The notes below the pieces were generated by a model. It was not told where the DNA came from and did no database searches. It saw only the letters and a program-made list of their open reading frames with translations. Made by a program: the position numbers and the translations under genes. A stretch of DNA of 52,221 nucleotides from ATZT02 sp964639395 (GTDB lineage Bacteria > Actinomycetota > Actinomycetes > S36-B12 > UBA5976), in NCBI GenBank assembly GCA_964639395.1, contig CAZXCT010000001.1, forward strand, positions 1 to 52,221, read 5' to 3'. Shown in pieces: positions 43,200-51,229 of this stretch; position 1 is the stretch's first letter, and each line of letters opens with the position of its first letter.

Positions 43200-43568
43200 T
43201 CAAACTTTGGCTAAAATTCCATTAATAAATTGCGATGATTCTTGCGTGCTGAGCGTATTTGCTAATTCGACTGCTTCTGAAATCACCACCGCTTTAGGGG
43301 TATCTGTGGAGTTTTGCATTTCAAAAATTGCTAAACGAAGAATGTTTCTATCAACCGCAGGCATTCTTTCGATTGACCAACTAGTAGAAGTTGCCTGAAT
43401 TAAACTGTCAATTTGAGCACTCGCGGTTAGCACCCCAGTAACTAAAAAGTTCACAAACTCATCGGCTTGGTCGGCTTCTGACCATATTTCTGAAAGTGCT
43501 ACACCTTTGAGGTCGGCTTCAAAAAGAATATCTAGTGCTCTTTTACGAGCTTTTGTTCTGGCTTTCAT
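43200..43568 (-). CDS. nusB: Transcription antitermination protein NusB
   Basis: 122 residues, a compact all-helical protein. Recognisable segments are RTKARKRALDILFEAD at the N-terminus, MPAVDRNILRLAIFEM in the middle and VVISEAVELANTL, then the ILAKV end. NusB with S10 binds boxA in rRNA leaders to prevent premature termination. It starts 5 nt after efp, the end of the aro-pepQ-efp-nusB operon. The pyrR-type genes that often follow in relatives are absent here. Confidence 0.94.
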   Translation of the reverse strand: MKARTKARKRALDILFEADLKGVALSEIWSEADQADEFVNFLVTGVLTASAQIDSLIQATSTSWSIERMPAVDRNILRLAIFEMQNSTDTPKAVVISEAVELANTLSTQESSQFINGILAKV

Positions 43569-43573
43569 TAAAT

Positions 43574-44131
43574 TTAAGCACGACCAAGATAAGAATTATC
43601 GCGAGTATCAACTTTGATTATTTCGCCTTGTTCTATAAATAGTGGTACGTCAACTTCAATCCCAGTTTCTAGCTTGGCTTTTTTAGAACCACCGGTCGCA
43701 CGATCGCCTTGTAGCCCTGGCTCGGTGTATTCAATTTTTAACGAAACGCTGGCAGGCAGTTCTAAATAAAGTGGGCTTCCTTCATGAAATGCCACCATCA
43801 CCTGCTGATTTTCTAGCATGTATCCGCCGGATTCGCCGACAGTTTTATTTGCAATTGTTACTAATTCATAATTACCGACATCCATAAAGACCCAGTCATC
43901 ACCATCGCGATAAGAGAACTGCATATCGCGCTTATCTACGCTGGCTGTCTCAACTTTTACTCCAGCATTAAAAGTCTTATCTACAACTTTGCCACTTAAA
44001 ATATTTTTTAATTTTGTGCGAACAAACGCACCGCCCTTGCCAGGTTTTACGTGTTGAAAGTCAACTACACTCCACAACTGCCCATCGAGGTTTAGGACTA
44101 ATCCCGTTTTCAGATCATTTGTGGTTGCCAT
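43574..44131 (-). CDS. efp: Elongation factor P
   Basis: 185 residues, three beta-barrel domains. The tip loop HVKPGKGGAF includes K32 at the position that is modified in some bacteria. The C-terminal VDVPLFIEQGEIIKVDTR is the EF-P signature region. EF-P relieves stalling at polyproline stretches. It follows pepQ by 15 nt with a GGAAAC-type site. Confidence 0.96.
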   Translation of the reverse strand: MATTNDLKTGLVLNLDGQLWSVVDFQHVKPGKGGAFVRTKLKNILSGKVVDKTFNAGVKVETASVDKRDMQFSYRDGDDWVFMDVGNYELVTIANKTVGESGGYMLENQQVMVAFHEGSPLYLELPASVSLKIEYTEPGLQGDRATGGSKKAKLETGIEVDVPLFIEQGEIIKVDTRDNSYLGRA

Positions 44132-44146
44132 GGTTTCCTTTACTTT

Positions 44147-45208
44147 TTAACCTACGCACACGATTTCGTGCGAACCTTTGGTGAGGACTTCTAAACCCTC
44201 ACCCGTGAGGATACAAGTATCTTCAATTCGAACTCCCCCTTGACCGGGTAAATAGATTCCGGGTTCAACGGTGAAGCAAAAATTTTCTTTCAGGTGCACT
44301 GCATTTGTTTTAGAAATATATGGCGCCTCATGTACTTCTAGCCCTACCCCATGACCTGTGCCATGAATGAAGTATTCACCAAAACCAGCAGAATGAATGT
44401 AATCTCGCGCTTTGGCATCAATCTCATTTGCTTTCATCATTACTTGGGCAGATTCACGTGCTAAGCCCTGCGCTTGCATTACCGCTTGATAGATCTCAAC
44501 CTGCCAACTGTGCGATTGGCCTATAAAGACCGTACGCGTCATGTCAGAGCAATAGCCCTGATACTTAACGCCGCAATCAATTGTCACCATATCCCCGTGT
44601 TCGAGCACACGACCGGTTGGTAAATGATGAGCGCTTGCGCCATTTACCCCACTCGCAACAATCGTTTCAAACGCCAATTCATCAGCCCCACGCTCAAGCG
44701 CATTTTGCCAAAATTTTTTGGCAATTTGTCTCTCACTCATGCCCGCTCGCAAGTCATTTATTAAATACCAAAGCGATTGACTTGTAATGTCACAAGCCTT
44801 TCTGAGGGAGGCGATTTCTGCTTCATCTTTTACTGCACGCATTTCATCTAGCAAATTATCTCTCGCGTCAATCACAACATTAGGTAGCAAATCCTTAAGT
44901 ACCGCGCCTTGGTGCATTGTTAAACGCTTGGGGTCAACCACCAAATTAATTTTTTGTGGAAGCAGCCTGGGTAGTGATTCAAAAAGATTGACTTCAACTT
45001 TGCAATTAATATCTTGCGAAATTAACTTTATTCGCTCGCGATAGCGAGCGTCAGTAATTAGTAAATCTTCACTACTGCTGGGTGAAACTAGTAGCAAAGC
45101 GTTAGATCCGCTAAATCCACTTAAATAATGAATACTTATTGGGTCTAAAAAAAGCGCCCAATCATTTACTAATACCTTGCGAAGTGCGTTGCGACGCTCA
45201 CTTTGCAT
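44147..45208 (-). CDS. pepQ: Xaa-Pro aminopeptidase/dipeptidase (M24B)
   Basis: 353 residues. N-terminal creatinase-like domain, then the pita-bread metal site: TIDCGVKYQGYCSDMTRT (two Asp ligands), HGTGHGVGLEVHEAP (His), FTVEPGIY (Glu) and GVRIED (Glu). It cleaves Xaa-Pro bonds using two metal ions. The start overlaps the aroQ stop by 11 nt. Its place between aroQ and efp is standard for actinobacteria. The symbol follows that context. Confidence 0.92.
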   Translation of the reverse strand: MQSERRNALRKVLVNDWALFLDPISIHYLSGFSGSNALLLVSPSSSEDLLITDARYRERIKLISQDINCKVEVNLFESLPRLLPQKINLVVDPKRLTMHQGAVLKDLLPNVVIDARDNLLDEMRAVKDEAEIASLRKACDITSQSLWYLINDLRAGMSERQIAKKFWQNALERGADELAFETIVASGVNGASAHHLPTGRVLEHGDMVTIDCGVKYQGYCSDMTRTVFIGQSHSWQVEIYQAVMQAQGLARESAQVMMKANEIDAKARDYIHSAGFGEYFIHGTGHGVGLEVHEAPYISKTNAVHLKENFCFTVEPGIYLPGQGGVRIEDTCILTGEGLEVLTKGSHEIVCVG

Positions 45209-45638
45209 TTGCTAAATGGTTTCGCATAGCACTAATTGCTAACAAGTAACTATTTAAACCAAAGCCAGCAACTACCCCTAGTGCTACCCCCGCAGTAACT
45301 GAGTGATGACGAAATTCTTCACGTGCTGCAGGATTTGATAAATGTACTTCAATTAAAGGTGCGGTTAGTTGTGCCGCGGCATCTCTGACTGCGTAACTGT
45401 AATGGGTAAACGCAGCTGGATTCATAATCACTGGCGTTGCGCTATCTGCCGCTTGGTGCAGCCATTTAATTAATGTTGCTTCATCATCTGTTTGTTTAAC
45501 TTCGGCATCAAAGCCCTGTTCTTTAGCGTAGGTGACACACTGTTGAGTTAATTCTTCAAAAGTCATTGAGCCATAGATTTCTGGCTGGCGAACACCAAGC
45601 CGCGCTAAATTCGGACCATTAAGAATTAAAAGATTCAT
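45198..45638 (-). CDS. aroQ: 3-Dehydroquinate dehydratase, type II
   Basis: 146 residues. N-terminal LNGPNLARLG, catalytic Y22 in PEIYG, NPAAFTHYSYAVRDA and the IEVHLSNP strand identify the dodecameric type II enzyme, third step of the shikimate pathway. The ATG overlaps the aroB stop (ATGA). Confidence 0.96.
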   Translation of the reverse strand: MNLLILNGPNLARLGVRQPEIYGSMTFEELTQQCVTYAKEQGFDAEVKQTDDEATLIKWLHQAADSATPVIMNPAAFTHYSYAVRDAAAQLTAPLIEVHLSNPAAREEFRHHSVTAGVALGVVAGFGLNSYLLAISAMRNHLANAK

Positions 45639-46729
45639 CTCTCACTCACTTTTTGCCAAGCCTTGTTCAAAATTTCGTCACTTGGCCCTTCAAGTCTAGT
45701 TGGTTTGCCTATCGCTTTAAGCACCACAAATCTCAAAGTGTTGCCACGCGTCTTTTTATCAATAGCCATAACATCGAGAACTTCACGCAAACTCTTTGCG
45801 TTATAGCTAGTTGGCAAACCTAATCTTGAAATCAATAGCCGGTGTCGTGCGACCTCGTCCGCCGAAAGTAACCCGGCCTGATGGGATAACTCAGCGGCAA
45901 ACACCATACCCACTGCCACCGCATCACCATGACGCCATTTGAAGTCTTCTAACTTTTCAATGGCATGAGCCAACGTATGACCGTAATTTAATATCTCACG
46001 GCCCAAATCACTTTGCGAAGTTTCTTTGAAATCGCTAGCGACAATCTTTGCTTTTGTAGTGACGGCTTTTTTAATTAGTACTGCTAATTGGCTTAAAGAA
46101 ATAGGTTGATTGATGTCAAATTCATTTTCAAATATATCTAAAATTGAAACATCGTCAATAAATCCGCATTTAATAACCTCTGCTAAACCTGCGGCTAAAT
46201 CGGGCTTTGGCAGCGATGTTAAAAATGACAAATCACAAATCACACCAATTGGTGAAGAAAAAACGCCTACTAAGTTTTTACCAGCTTCGGTATTGATGCC
46301 GGTTTTGCCACCAATCGCAGCATCGACCATTGCTAATAGCGAAGTTGGAATCAAAACAACTGCAACCCCGCGCAGCCAAGTTGCCCCGATGAAGCCAGCT
46401 AAATCAGTCGTCGCGCCGCCCCCGATAGCGATTATTAAATCATTTCTTGTGAAGTTATTTTTACCCAGCTCATCCCAAACTGAAATGGCTGTTTGGTAAT
46501 TTTTTGAATCTTCTGCATTTGCTACTTCGATTGGCACAATTTTGAGATCTAATGAAGAGAGTACGCTTAGCAGATTTTCAAAATGCGATTTCAAATCTTT
46601 TGGGTAAATTACGGCTAATTGAGAAACTTTATTAGAAATAAGTTTGGTTACTTCTTGCAATGCCCCATCACCAATAATGACTTCATAGGATTTGTCAGCA
46701 TTAACCGTTAGGCGTTCAATATTATTCAT
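45635..46729 (-). CDS. aroB: 3-Dehydroquinate synthase
   Basis: 364 residues. NAD-binding GGGATTDLAGFIGATWLRG, metal-site regions with GLAEVIKCGFI and the His pair in LNYGHTLAHAIE and RHGDAVAVGM. It converts DAHP to 3-dehydroquinate. The gene overlaps aroK by 8 nt. Confidence 0.97.
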   Translation of the reverse strand: MNNIERLTVNADKSYEVIIGDGALQEVTKLISNKVSQLAVIYPKDLKSHFENLLSVLSSLDLKIVPIEVANAEDSKNYQTAISVWDELGKNNFTRNDLIIAIGGGATTDLAGFIGATWLRGVAVVLIPTSLLAMVDAAIGGKTGINTEAGKNLVGVFSSPIGVICDLSFLTSLPKPDLAAGLAEVIKCGFIDDVSILDIFENEFDINQPISLSQLAVLIKKAVTTKAKIVASDFKETSQSDLGREILNYGHTLAHAIEKLEDFKWRHGDAVAVGMVFAAELSHQAGLLSADEVARHRLLISRLGLPTSYNAKSLREVLDVMAIDKKTRGNTLRFVVLKAIGKPTRLEGPSDEILNKAWQKVSER

Positions 46730-47228
46730 TTTTAAGCCATTTCATAATTTCAGACACAACTTGGTCAGTTGATTTATCATTGGTGTCTAACGAATATTTA
46801 GCCACTTCTTCATAAAATGGGGTACGGGCCTTTAGTAACTCAATTAATTTTGTGCGTACATTGCCAACTAAAACCGGCCGGGCTTGTGCTAAACCCACTC
46901 GACTTGCCGCCACATTGGAATTCACTTGCAACCAAAGTGTGTTGTGGGTTTTTAATAGTGTTCGAGTGTCAGCGTCTAACACCGCACCACCACCTAACGA
47001 AACCACTGCTTGTGACGTAGCTAAAGTATCTGCTATTTGCGACTTTTCTAGTCGACGAAACTCCGCTTCACCATCATCTATAAATATTTGAGAAATCGAT
47101 TTCTGCGTGAGTTTTTCAATTTCTTCATCGATATCAACAAATTCAACCCCAAGTTTGCCAGCCAATAGGTTGCCGATAGTTGATTTACCGCTTCCGGGGG
47201 CACCAACTAAAACTACGATCGGTGCCAT
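46722..47228 (-). CDS. aroK: Shikimate kinase
   Basis: 168 residues. P-loop GAPGSGKST (8-16), DIDEEIE with the substrate Asp, the arginine in EFRRLEKS, and SLGGGAVL for shikimate binding. It phosphorylates shikimate with ATP. It starts 2 nt after aroC ends. Confidence 0.97.
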   Translation of the reverse strand: MAPIVVLVGAPGSGKSTIGNLLAGKLGVEFVDIDEEIEKLTQKSISQIFIDDGEAEFRRLEKSQIADTLATSQAVVSLGGGAVLDADTRTLLKTHNTLWLQVNSNVAASRVGLAQARPVLVGNVRTKLIELLKARTPFYEEVAKYSLDTNDKSTDQVVSEIMKWLKNE

Positions 47229-47230
47229 GA

Positions 47231-48409
47231 TTACTTAATCTTTAAATTGGCTAAGTAGCTAGTTAGATTGCGCTTGGTTTCGTTAAGGCTATCGCCACCA
47301 AATTTTTCAAGCATTGCCTCAAATAACACTAAGGCCACCATCGCCTCCGCCACCACACCAGCAGCCGGCACCGCACAAACATCTGATCGTTGATTATGCG
47401 CTTTTGTTTCTTCTTTGGTACTTACATCAACTGTTTGCAATGCCTTTGGAATTGTCGAAATTGGTTTCATCGCGGCGCGTACTCTCAGCACTTCACCAGT
47501 GGTCATTCCGCCTTCTGTCCCACCGCTTCGTGAAGTGTTTCTAGTTAATCCTTTATCACCCAAAAATATTTCATCGTGCGCAACTGATCCTCTTTTAGTT
47601 GCTGCGTCAAATCCATCACCTACTGCTACACCTTTTATGGCCTGAATACCCATTAAGGCGCCCGCTAATTTTGCATCAATTCTTCTGTCGTGATGCACGT
47701 GCGATCCTAAGCCGGGTGGAAGGTTGTAAACCACAATTTCAACCACACCACCTAAGGTGTCACCGTCTTTATGGGCTTGTGCAACTTCTGCTTGCATTAA
47801 TTCACTCGTTTTTGCGTCAATGCATCTAGCCGGATCTTCATCAATTTTTTCAAGGTCGCCGCTAGCCGGGATTAAATCTTGCGTTAACTTAACTGTTCCA
47901 ATTTGCACCACATGGCTTAAGACAGTTATTTCGCCTACTTGTTTTAAAAAGTTTTTCGCAATTACCCCCAAGGCAACTCGCGCGGCAGTTTCACGCGCTG
48001 AAGCGCGCTCTAAAATTGGACGAGCCTCTTCAAAATCGTATTTCTGCATGCCAACTAAATCAGCATGACCAGGTCGGGGCTTTGTTAATGGGGCGTTTCT
48101 AGCGAGTTCCGCTAATACACTTTCGTCAACTGCATCAACACTCATGACTTCTTTCCATTTAGGCCATTCTGTGTTACCAATGCGTAAAGAAATTGGTGAG
48201 CCCATAGTTATTTCATGGCGAACGCCACCCAAAATTTCTAATTCATCTTGCTCAAATTTCATACGGGCACCACGCCCTACCCCAAGACGCCGTCTCGCTA
48301 AATCATTGCGAATTTGCTCTCGCGTAATACGGATCCCGCTTGGGGCGCCTTCTAAAATTGCGGTAAGCGCTTCCCCGTGAGATTCACCTGCGGTAAGCCA
48401 TCTAATCAT
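47231..48409 (-). CDS. aroC: Chorismate synthase
   Basis: 392 residues. Signatures TAGESHGEALTAILEGAPSG at the N-terminus, GVGRGARM and RSGGTEGGMTTGE. It uses reduced FMN to form chorismate. First of the four tightly packed genes aroC-aroK-aroB-aroQ. The 29 nt between it and the A24 peptidase gene show no obvious promoter. Confidence 0.97.
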   Translation of the reverse strand: MIRWLTAGESHGEALTAILEGAPSGIRITREQIRNDLARRRLGVGRGARMKFEQDELEILGGVRHEITMGSPISLRIGNTEWPKWKEVMSVDAVDESVLAELARNAPLTKPRPGHADLVGMQKYDFEEARPILERASARETAARVALGVIAKNFLKQVGEITVLSHVVQIGTVKLTQDLIPASGDLEKIDEDPARCIDAKTSELMQAEVAQAHKDGDTLGGVVEIVVYNLPPGLGSHVHHDRRIDAKLAGALMGIQAIKGVAVGDGFDAATKRGSVAHDEIFLGDKGLTRNTSRSGGTEGGMTTGEVLRVRAAMKPISTIPKALQTVDVSTKEETKAHNQRSDVCAVPAAGVVAEAMVALVLFEAMLEKFGGDSLNETKRNLTSYLANLKIK

Positions 48410-48438
48410 GTGTCTATTGTTCCATTAGGTCAAAATCT

Positions 48439-48891
48439 TTACGCAACCACCAAATTTGTAACCCATACCGTGGCAAATCCGAGAGTTAAATAAGGGCCAA
48501 AGGCGATTGTCTGTCGCAAACTACGCTTTTTTGTTATAAGCAGCACCAGCGCGACTAGCGCGGCAATTTGAAATGCAACAAAAATCCCATAGCCGGCAAG
48601 CCTTAACTCGCTCATCGCCAACGCCACACTCAGGCTGGGGGCAAATTTAACATCGCCTCCGCCAAAAGCGCCGTGAGAAACTACCGCTAAAAAATAGAAC
48701 GCTACGAACACCGCTGCGCCAACCAGCCAGGCTTTAAAGAAACTTTCAAGGTCTTTTGCCACCAAAGGTGTCGCCAAAAAAACAAATCCTAGTAGCGCAG
48801 CGTTGAACTTGTCAGGGATAGTTTTTGTCTTTAGATCAAAATAAGAAATATAAATCGCAGCTATTAAAACTGCAAAATAAAAGTAGTTCAT
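48439..48891 (-). CDS. A24-family prepilin peptidase, minimal form
   Basis: 150 residues with five or six hydrophobic helices. The two catalytic aspartates are D19 (YFDLKTKTIPD) and D80 (GGGDVKFAP). It lacks the N-terminal methylase domain of PilD, so it resembles the CpaA/TadV group that only cleaves leader peptides of type IV-like pilins. No pilin or secretion gene is in the window. A copy in this position, between aroE and aroC, is usual in actinobacteria. It starts 3 nt after aroE. Confidence 0.88.
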   Translation of the reverse strand: MNYFYFAVLIAAIYISYFDLKTKTIPDKFNAALLGFVFLATPLVAKDLESFFKAWLVGAAVFVAFYFLAVVSHGAFGGGDVKFAPSLSVALAMSELRLAGYGIFVAFQIAALVALVLLITKKRSLRQTIAFGPYLTLGFATVWVTNLVVA

Positions 48892-48894
48892 TAA

Positions 48895-49689
48895 CTAAGT
48901 TAAGGCGGCTCGCATTACTTTAATCGGCGGTTTTCGCTTAGTAAATAATTCAAATTGCTTAACACCTTGAAATAACAGCATTTCTAATCCGCTAACTACC
49001 CGGCCGTTTCGCAATAACCACTCTCTCGCCAGTGCGCTTGGCCAAGGTGCATAGTTGACTTCCAGAAGCACTTTTGGCCTCACCGGAATTAGCATGGCGT
49101 AATCATCCATCACACCTTTTGGGACAGTATTTATTACTAACTCTGAGTCCATAGTTACCACCAATTCGTTAAATGGATGTGTCTGAACTTGGACTTTCAA
49201 AGTTGCGGCTAGGTTGCTAAAATTTGCTAAGTTTTCTTCTGATCTACCAACTACCGAAATTTTCTTTATTTTTAAGGCATAGGCAGCCGCTAGCGCACTG
49301 CGCGCGGTCGCCCCTGTCCCAATAATGGTGCAGCTTGCAAAATCTCTTTTGATATTTTGCTTTATAGAATCTCTTATACCTATTACATCAGTGTTACCGG
49401 CAATAATCGTTGAATCACTAATTAATAAGGTATTTGCGCTATTTAATAATTTTGCCAATGGGGTAACTTGATCGGCCACCCAGATCGCTTCTTCTTTTAA
49501 AGGCATCGTCACTGAAAGACCCTGATAATTATTGCGATTAGCAAAAATGAAATCTTTTAGTCCACCCGGTGGCACATCTTCTCTCAGGTATTGCCAATCA
49601 AGTTTGAGCTCTTGGTAAGCCGCATTGTGCATTTGAGGTGATTGCGAATGACTTACTGGGTGTCCAACGATTGCTGCATATTTGGTCAT
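48895..49689 (-). CDS. aroE: Shikimate dehydrogenase
   Basis: 264 residues from ATG 49689, chosen because it overlaps the mltG stop as ATGA and begins just before KYAAIVGHPVSHSQSPQMHN. VTMPLKEEA has the catalytic lysine and TIIGTGATARSA the nucleotide-binding loop. It reduces 3-dehydroshikimate to shikimate. An upstream in-frame start at 49713 lies inside mltG and is less likely. Confidence 0.95.
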   Translation of the reverse strand: MTKYAAIVGHPVSHSQSPQMHNAAYQELKLDWQYLREDVPPGGLKDFIFANRNNYQGLSVTMPLKEEAIWVADQVTPLAKLLNSANTLLISDSTIIAGNTDVIGIRDSIKQNIKRDFASCTIIGTGATARSALAAAYALKIKKISVVGRSEENLANFSNLAATLKVQVQTHPFNELVVTMDSELVINTVPKGVMDDYAMLIPVRPKVLLEVNYAPWPSALAREWLLRNGRVVSGLEMLLFQGVKQFELFTKRKPPIKVMRAALT

Positions 49690-50774
49690 GAGGCTAAACT
49701 CTGGCGATACCATTCTTGAAATTCGCGTTTATAAACCAAGAACTCATCATTGGTCACGGCAAATTTTGTTTCTCGCGTATCTAAATCGACGGTAACCCAA
49801 AAAATCCAATCCCCTACTTCTGGATTCAAAACTGCCGCGATTGAGTTGACGCTGGGGTTTGAAATCGGGGTAGGTGGCAAGCCGGGTATCAAATAAGTGT
49901 TGTAATCATTTTCTTGAGCTAACTCTTCACTCGTGAAAACAATAGTGTTTGAATCTAAGGCATAATTTAAAGTAGAATCTAGTTGTAACTGCATCCCTTT
50001 TTCTAATCTATTTAACAAAACTCTCGCGGCTTTTGCAAAATCAAATGGTGCAACTTCTTTTTCAATAATGCTAGCCATAATTAATACGTCATAAGGTTCG
50101 AGCCCAGCAGTTTCGGCCCGTGAAAAAAGATCAGTACTTTCAATCGATTGATTAAAGTTGGCCACAATCGCGTTCAAAATATCGGCAGTTGTTACGCCTT
50201 CGTCGAATCGATAAGTTGCCGGAAACAACGTGCCTTCAATGTTTCCATTCACCCATTCTGGTAGAGCCACTTGCTCGCTATCTGCCATTACCGCTAAAAC
50301 TTCATCACGTTCGATTTTAAGCGCATTGGCAATCGCCGTTGCTACTTGCGAACTTCTTGCCCCCTCCGGAATAACTATCTTTACCCCAATTCGACTTTCG
50401 GGATTTAGTAGCGCCAACACCACTTGCGATGCGGTGATTCCTTGTTGAATTAAGTACCGACCTGGTCCAATTTGATTAGATTGGGGAATATCCGCCGCGG
50501 CTTGGATGAATTCTTCTACCGTGGCTAACACTCTGGCATCTTTCAAGGTGGCGCCAATTTCTGTAATTGAGGCGCCAGAATTAATTTCAATTTCAACAAC
50601 TTCATTACCTACTGTTACAGCTGATTCTGAATTTGTCTGTGAGGGTTGAAACTGAAAAAATATGAAACCAGCCATTAATACAAATAGCGCTAAGGCAATT
50701 AAAAAGCCTTGATTGGATTTTCTGGTATTTTTTTCTAGAGTTTCAGTTGAAAACACTTCAAATGGTGAGTTCAT
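49686..50774 (-). CDS. mltG: Endolytic murein transglycosylase
   Basis: 362 residues from ATG 50774, which overlaps the ruvX stop (ATGA) and has GGA nine nt upstream. The in-frame TTG at 50786 would add four residues. One N-terminal membrane helix (about 24-44) anchors an extracytoplasmic YceG domain, with catalytic Glu in MASIIEKEVAP and the conserved NPGVAS-like loop here seen as NPSVNSIAAVLNP. It cuts nascent glycan strands and so ends their elongation. Confidence 0.93.
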   Translation of the reverse strand: MNSPFEVFSTETLEKNTRKSNQGFLIALALFVLMAGFIFFQFQPSQTNSESAVTVGNEVVEIEINSGASITEIGATLKDARVLATVEEFIQAAADIPQSNQIGPGRYLIQQGITASQVVLALLNPESRIGVKIVIPEGARSSQVATAIANALKIERDEVLAVMADSEQVALPEWVNGNIEGTLFPATYRFDEGVTTADILNAIVANFNQSIESTDLFSRAETAGLEPYDVLIMASIIEKEVAPFDFAKAARVLLNRLEKGMQLQLDSTLNYALDSNTIVFTSEELAQENDYNTYLIPGLPPTPISNPSVNSIAAVLNPEVGDWIFWVTVDLDTRETKFAVTNDEFLVYKREFQEWYRQSLAS

Positions 50775-51229
50775 TTGCTGTTCCAATTAGTAAATTCCAC
50801 GCCTGCCACCTTACCGCTTTTAGTCTCGATTTCTAGCGCATGCGTGAGCATGGCTAAGGCCGCTGTTTGATCTACTAACCCTTTCGTTTCGCGAGTAGTT
50901 AGTCCGGCTTGTTGTAGTTGCGCATTAGCGGTTTTAGAAGTGAAACGCTCATCTATCATTCGAATAGTTAGCTCGGGTAGTTTTTCTGAAATTTTACTTG
51001 CTAGCGCTAACGCGGCTTTGGCACTTTTAGTGACCTCACCTTTAAGGCTGAGCGGTAAACCAATATAAACGCATTGCGGATTTTCATCAGTAATTAAATT
51101 AACCAACTCTGTTAAGTAGGTTTCGCTCACCAAGATTGTGGTTAGTGGGATGGCAATTTTTGCCGCGGGATCTGTTTTAGCGATACCAATTCGTACCGTG
51201 CCGTAATCAATACCGATTCGACTACCCAT
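50771..51229 (-). CDS. ruvX: Holliday junction resolvase-like protein YqgF/RuvX
   Basis: 152 residues of the RNase H fold. The N-terminal GIDYGTVRIGIAKTDP carries the first catalytic Asp, VYIGLPLSLKG the second strand and MIDERFTSKTA the Glu/Arg region. Family members process 16S rRNA or branched DNA. ATG overlaps the alaS stop by one base (TAATG). Confidence 0.93.
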   Translation of the reverse strand: MGSRIGIDYGTVRIGIAKTDPAAKIAIPLTTILVSETYLTELVNLITDENPQCVYIGLPLSLKGEVTKSAKAALALASKISEKLPELTIRMIDERFTSKTANAQLQQAGLTTRETKGLVDQTAALAMLTHALEIETKSGKVAGVEFTNWNSK

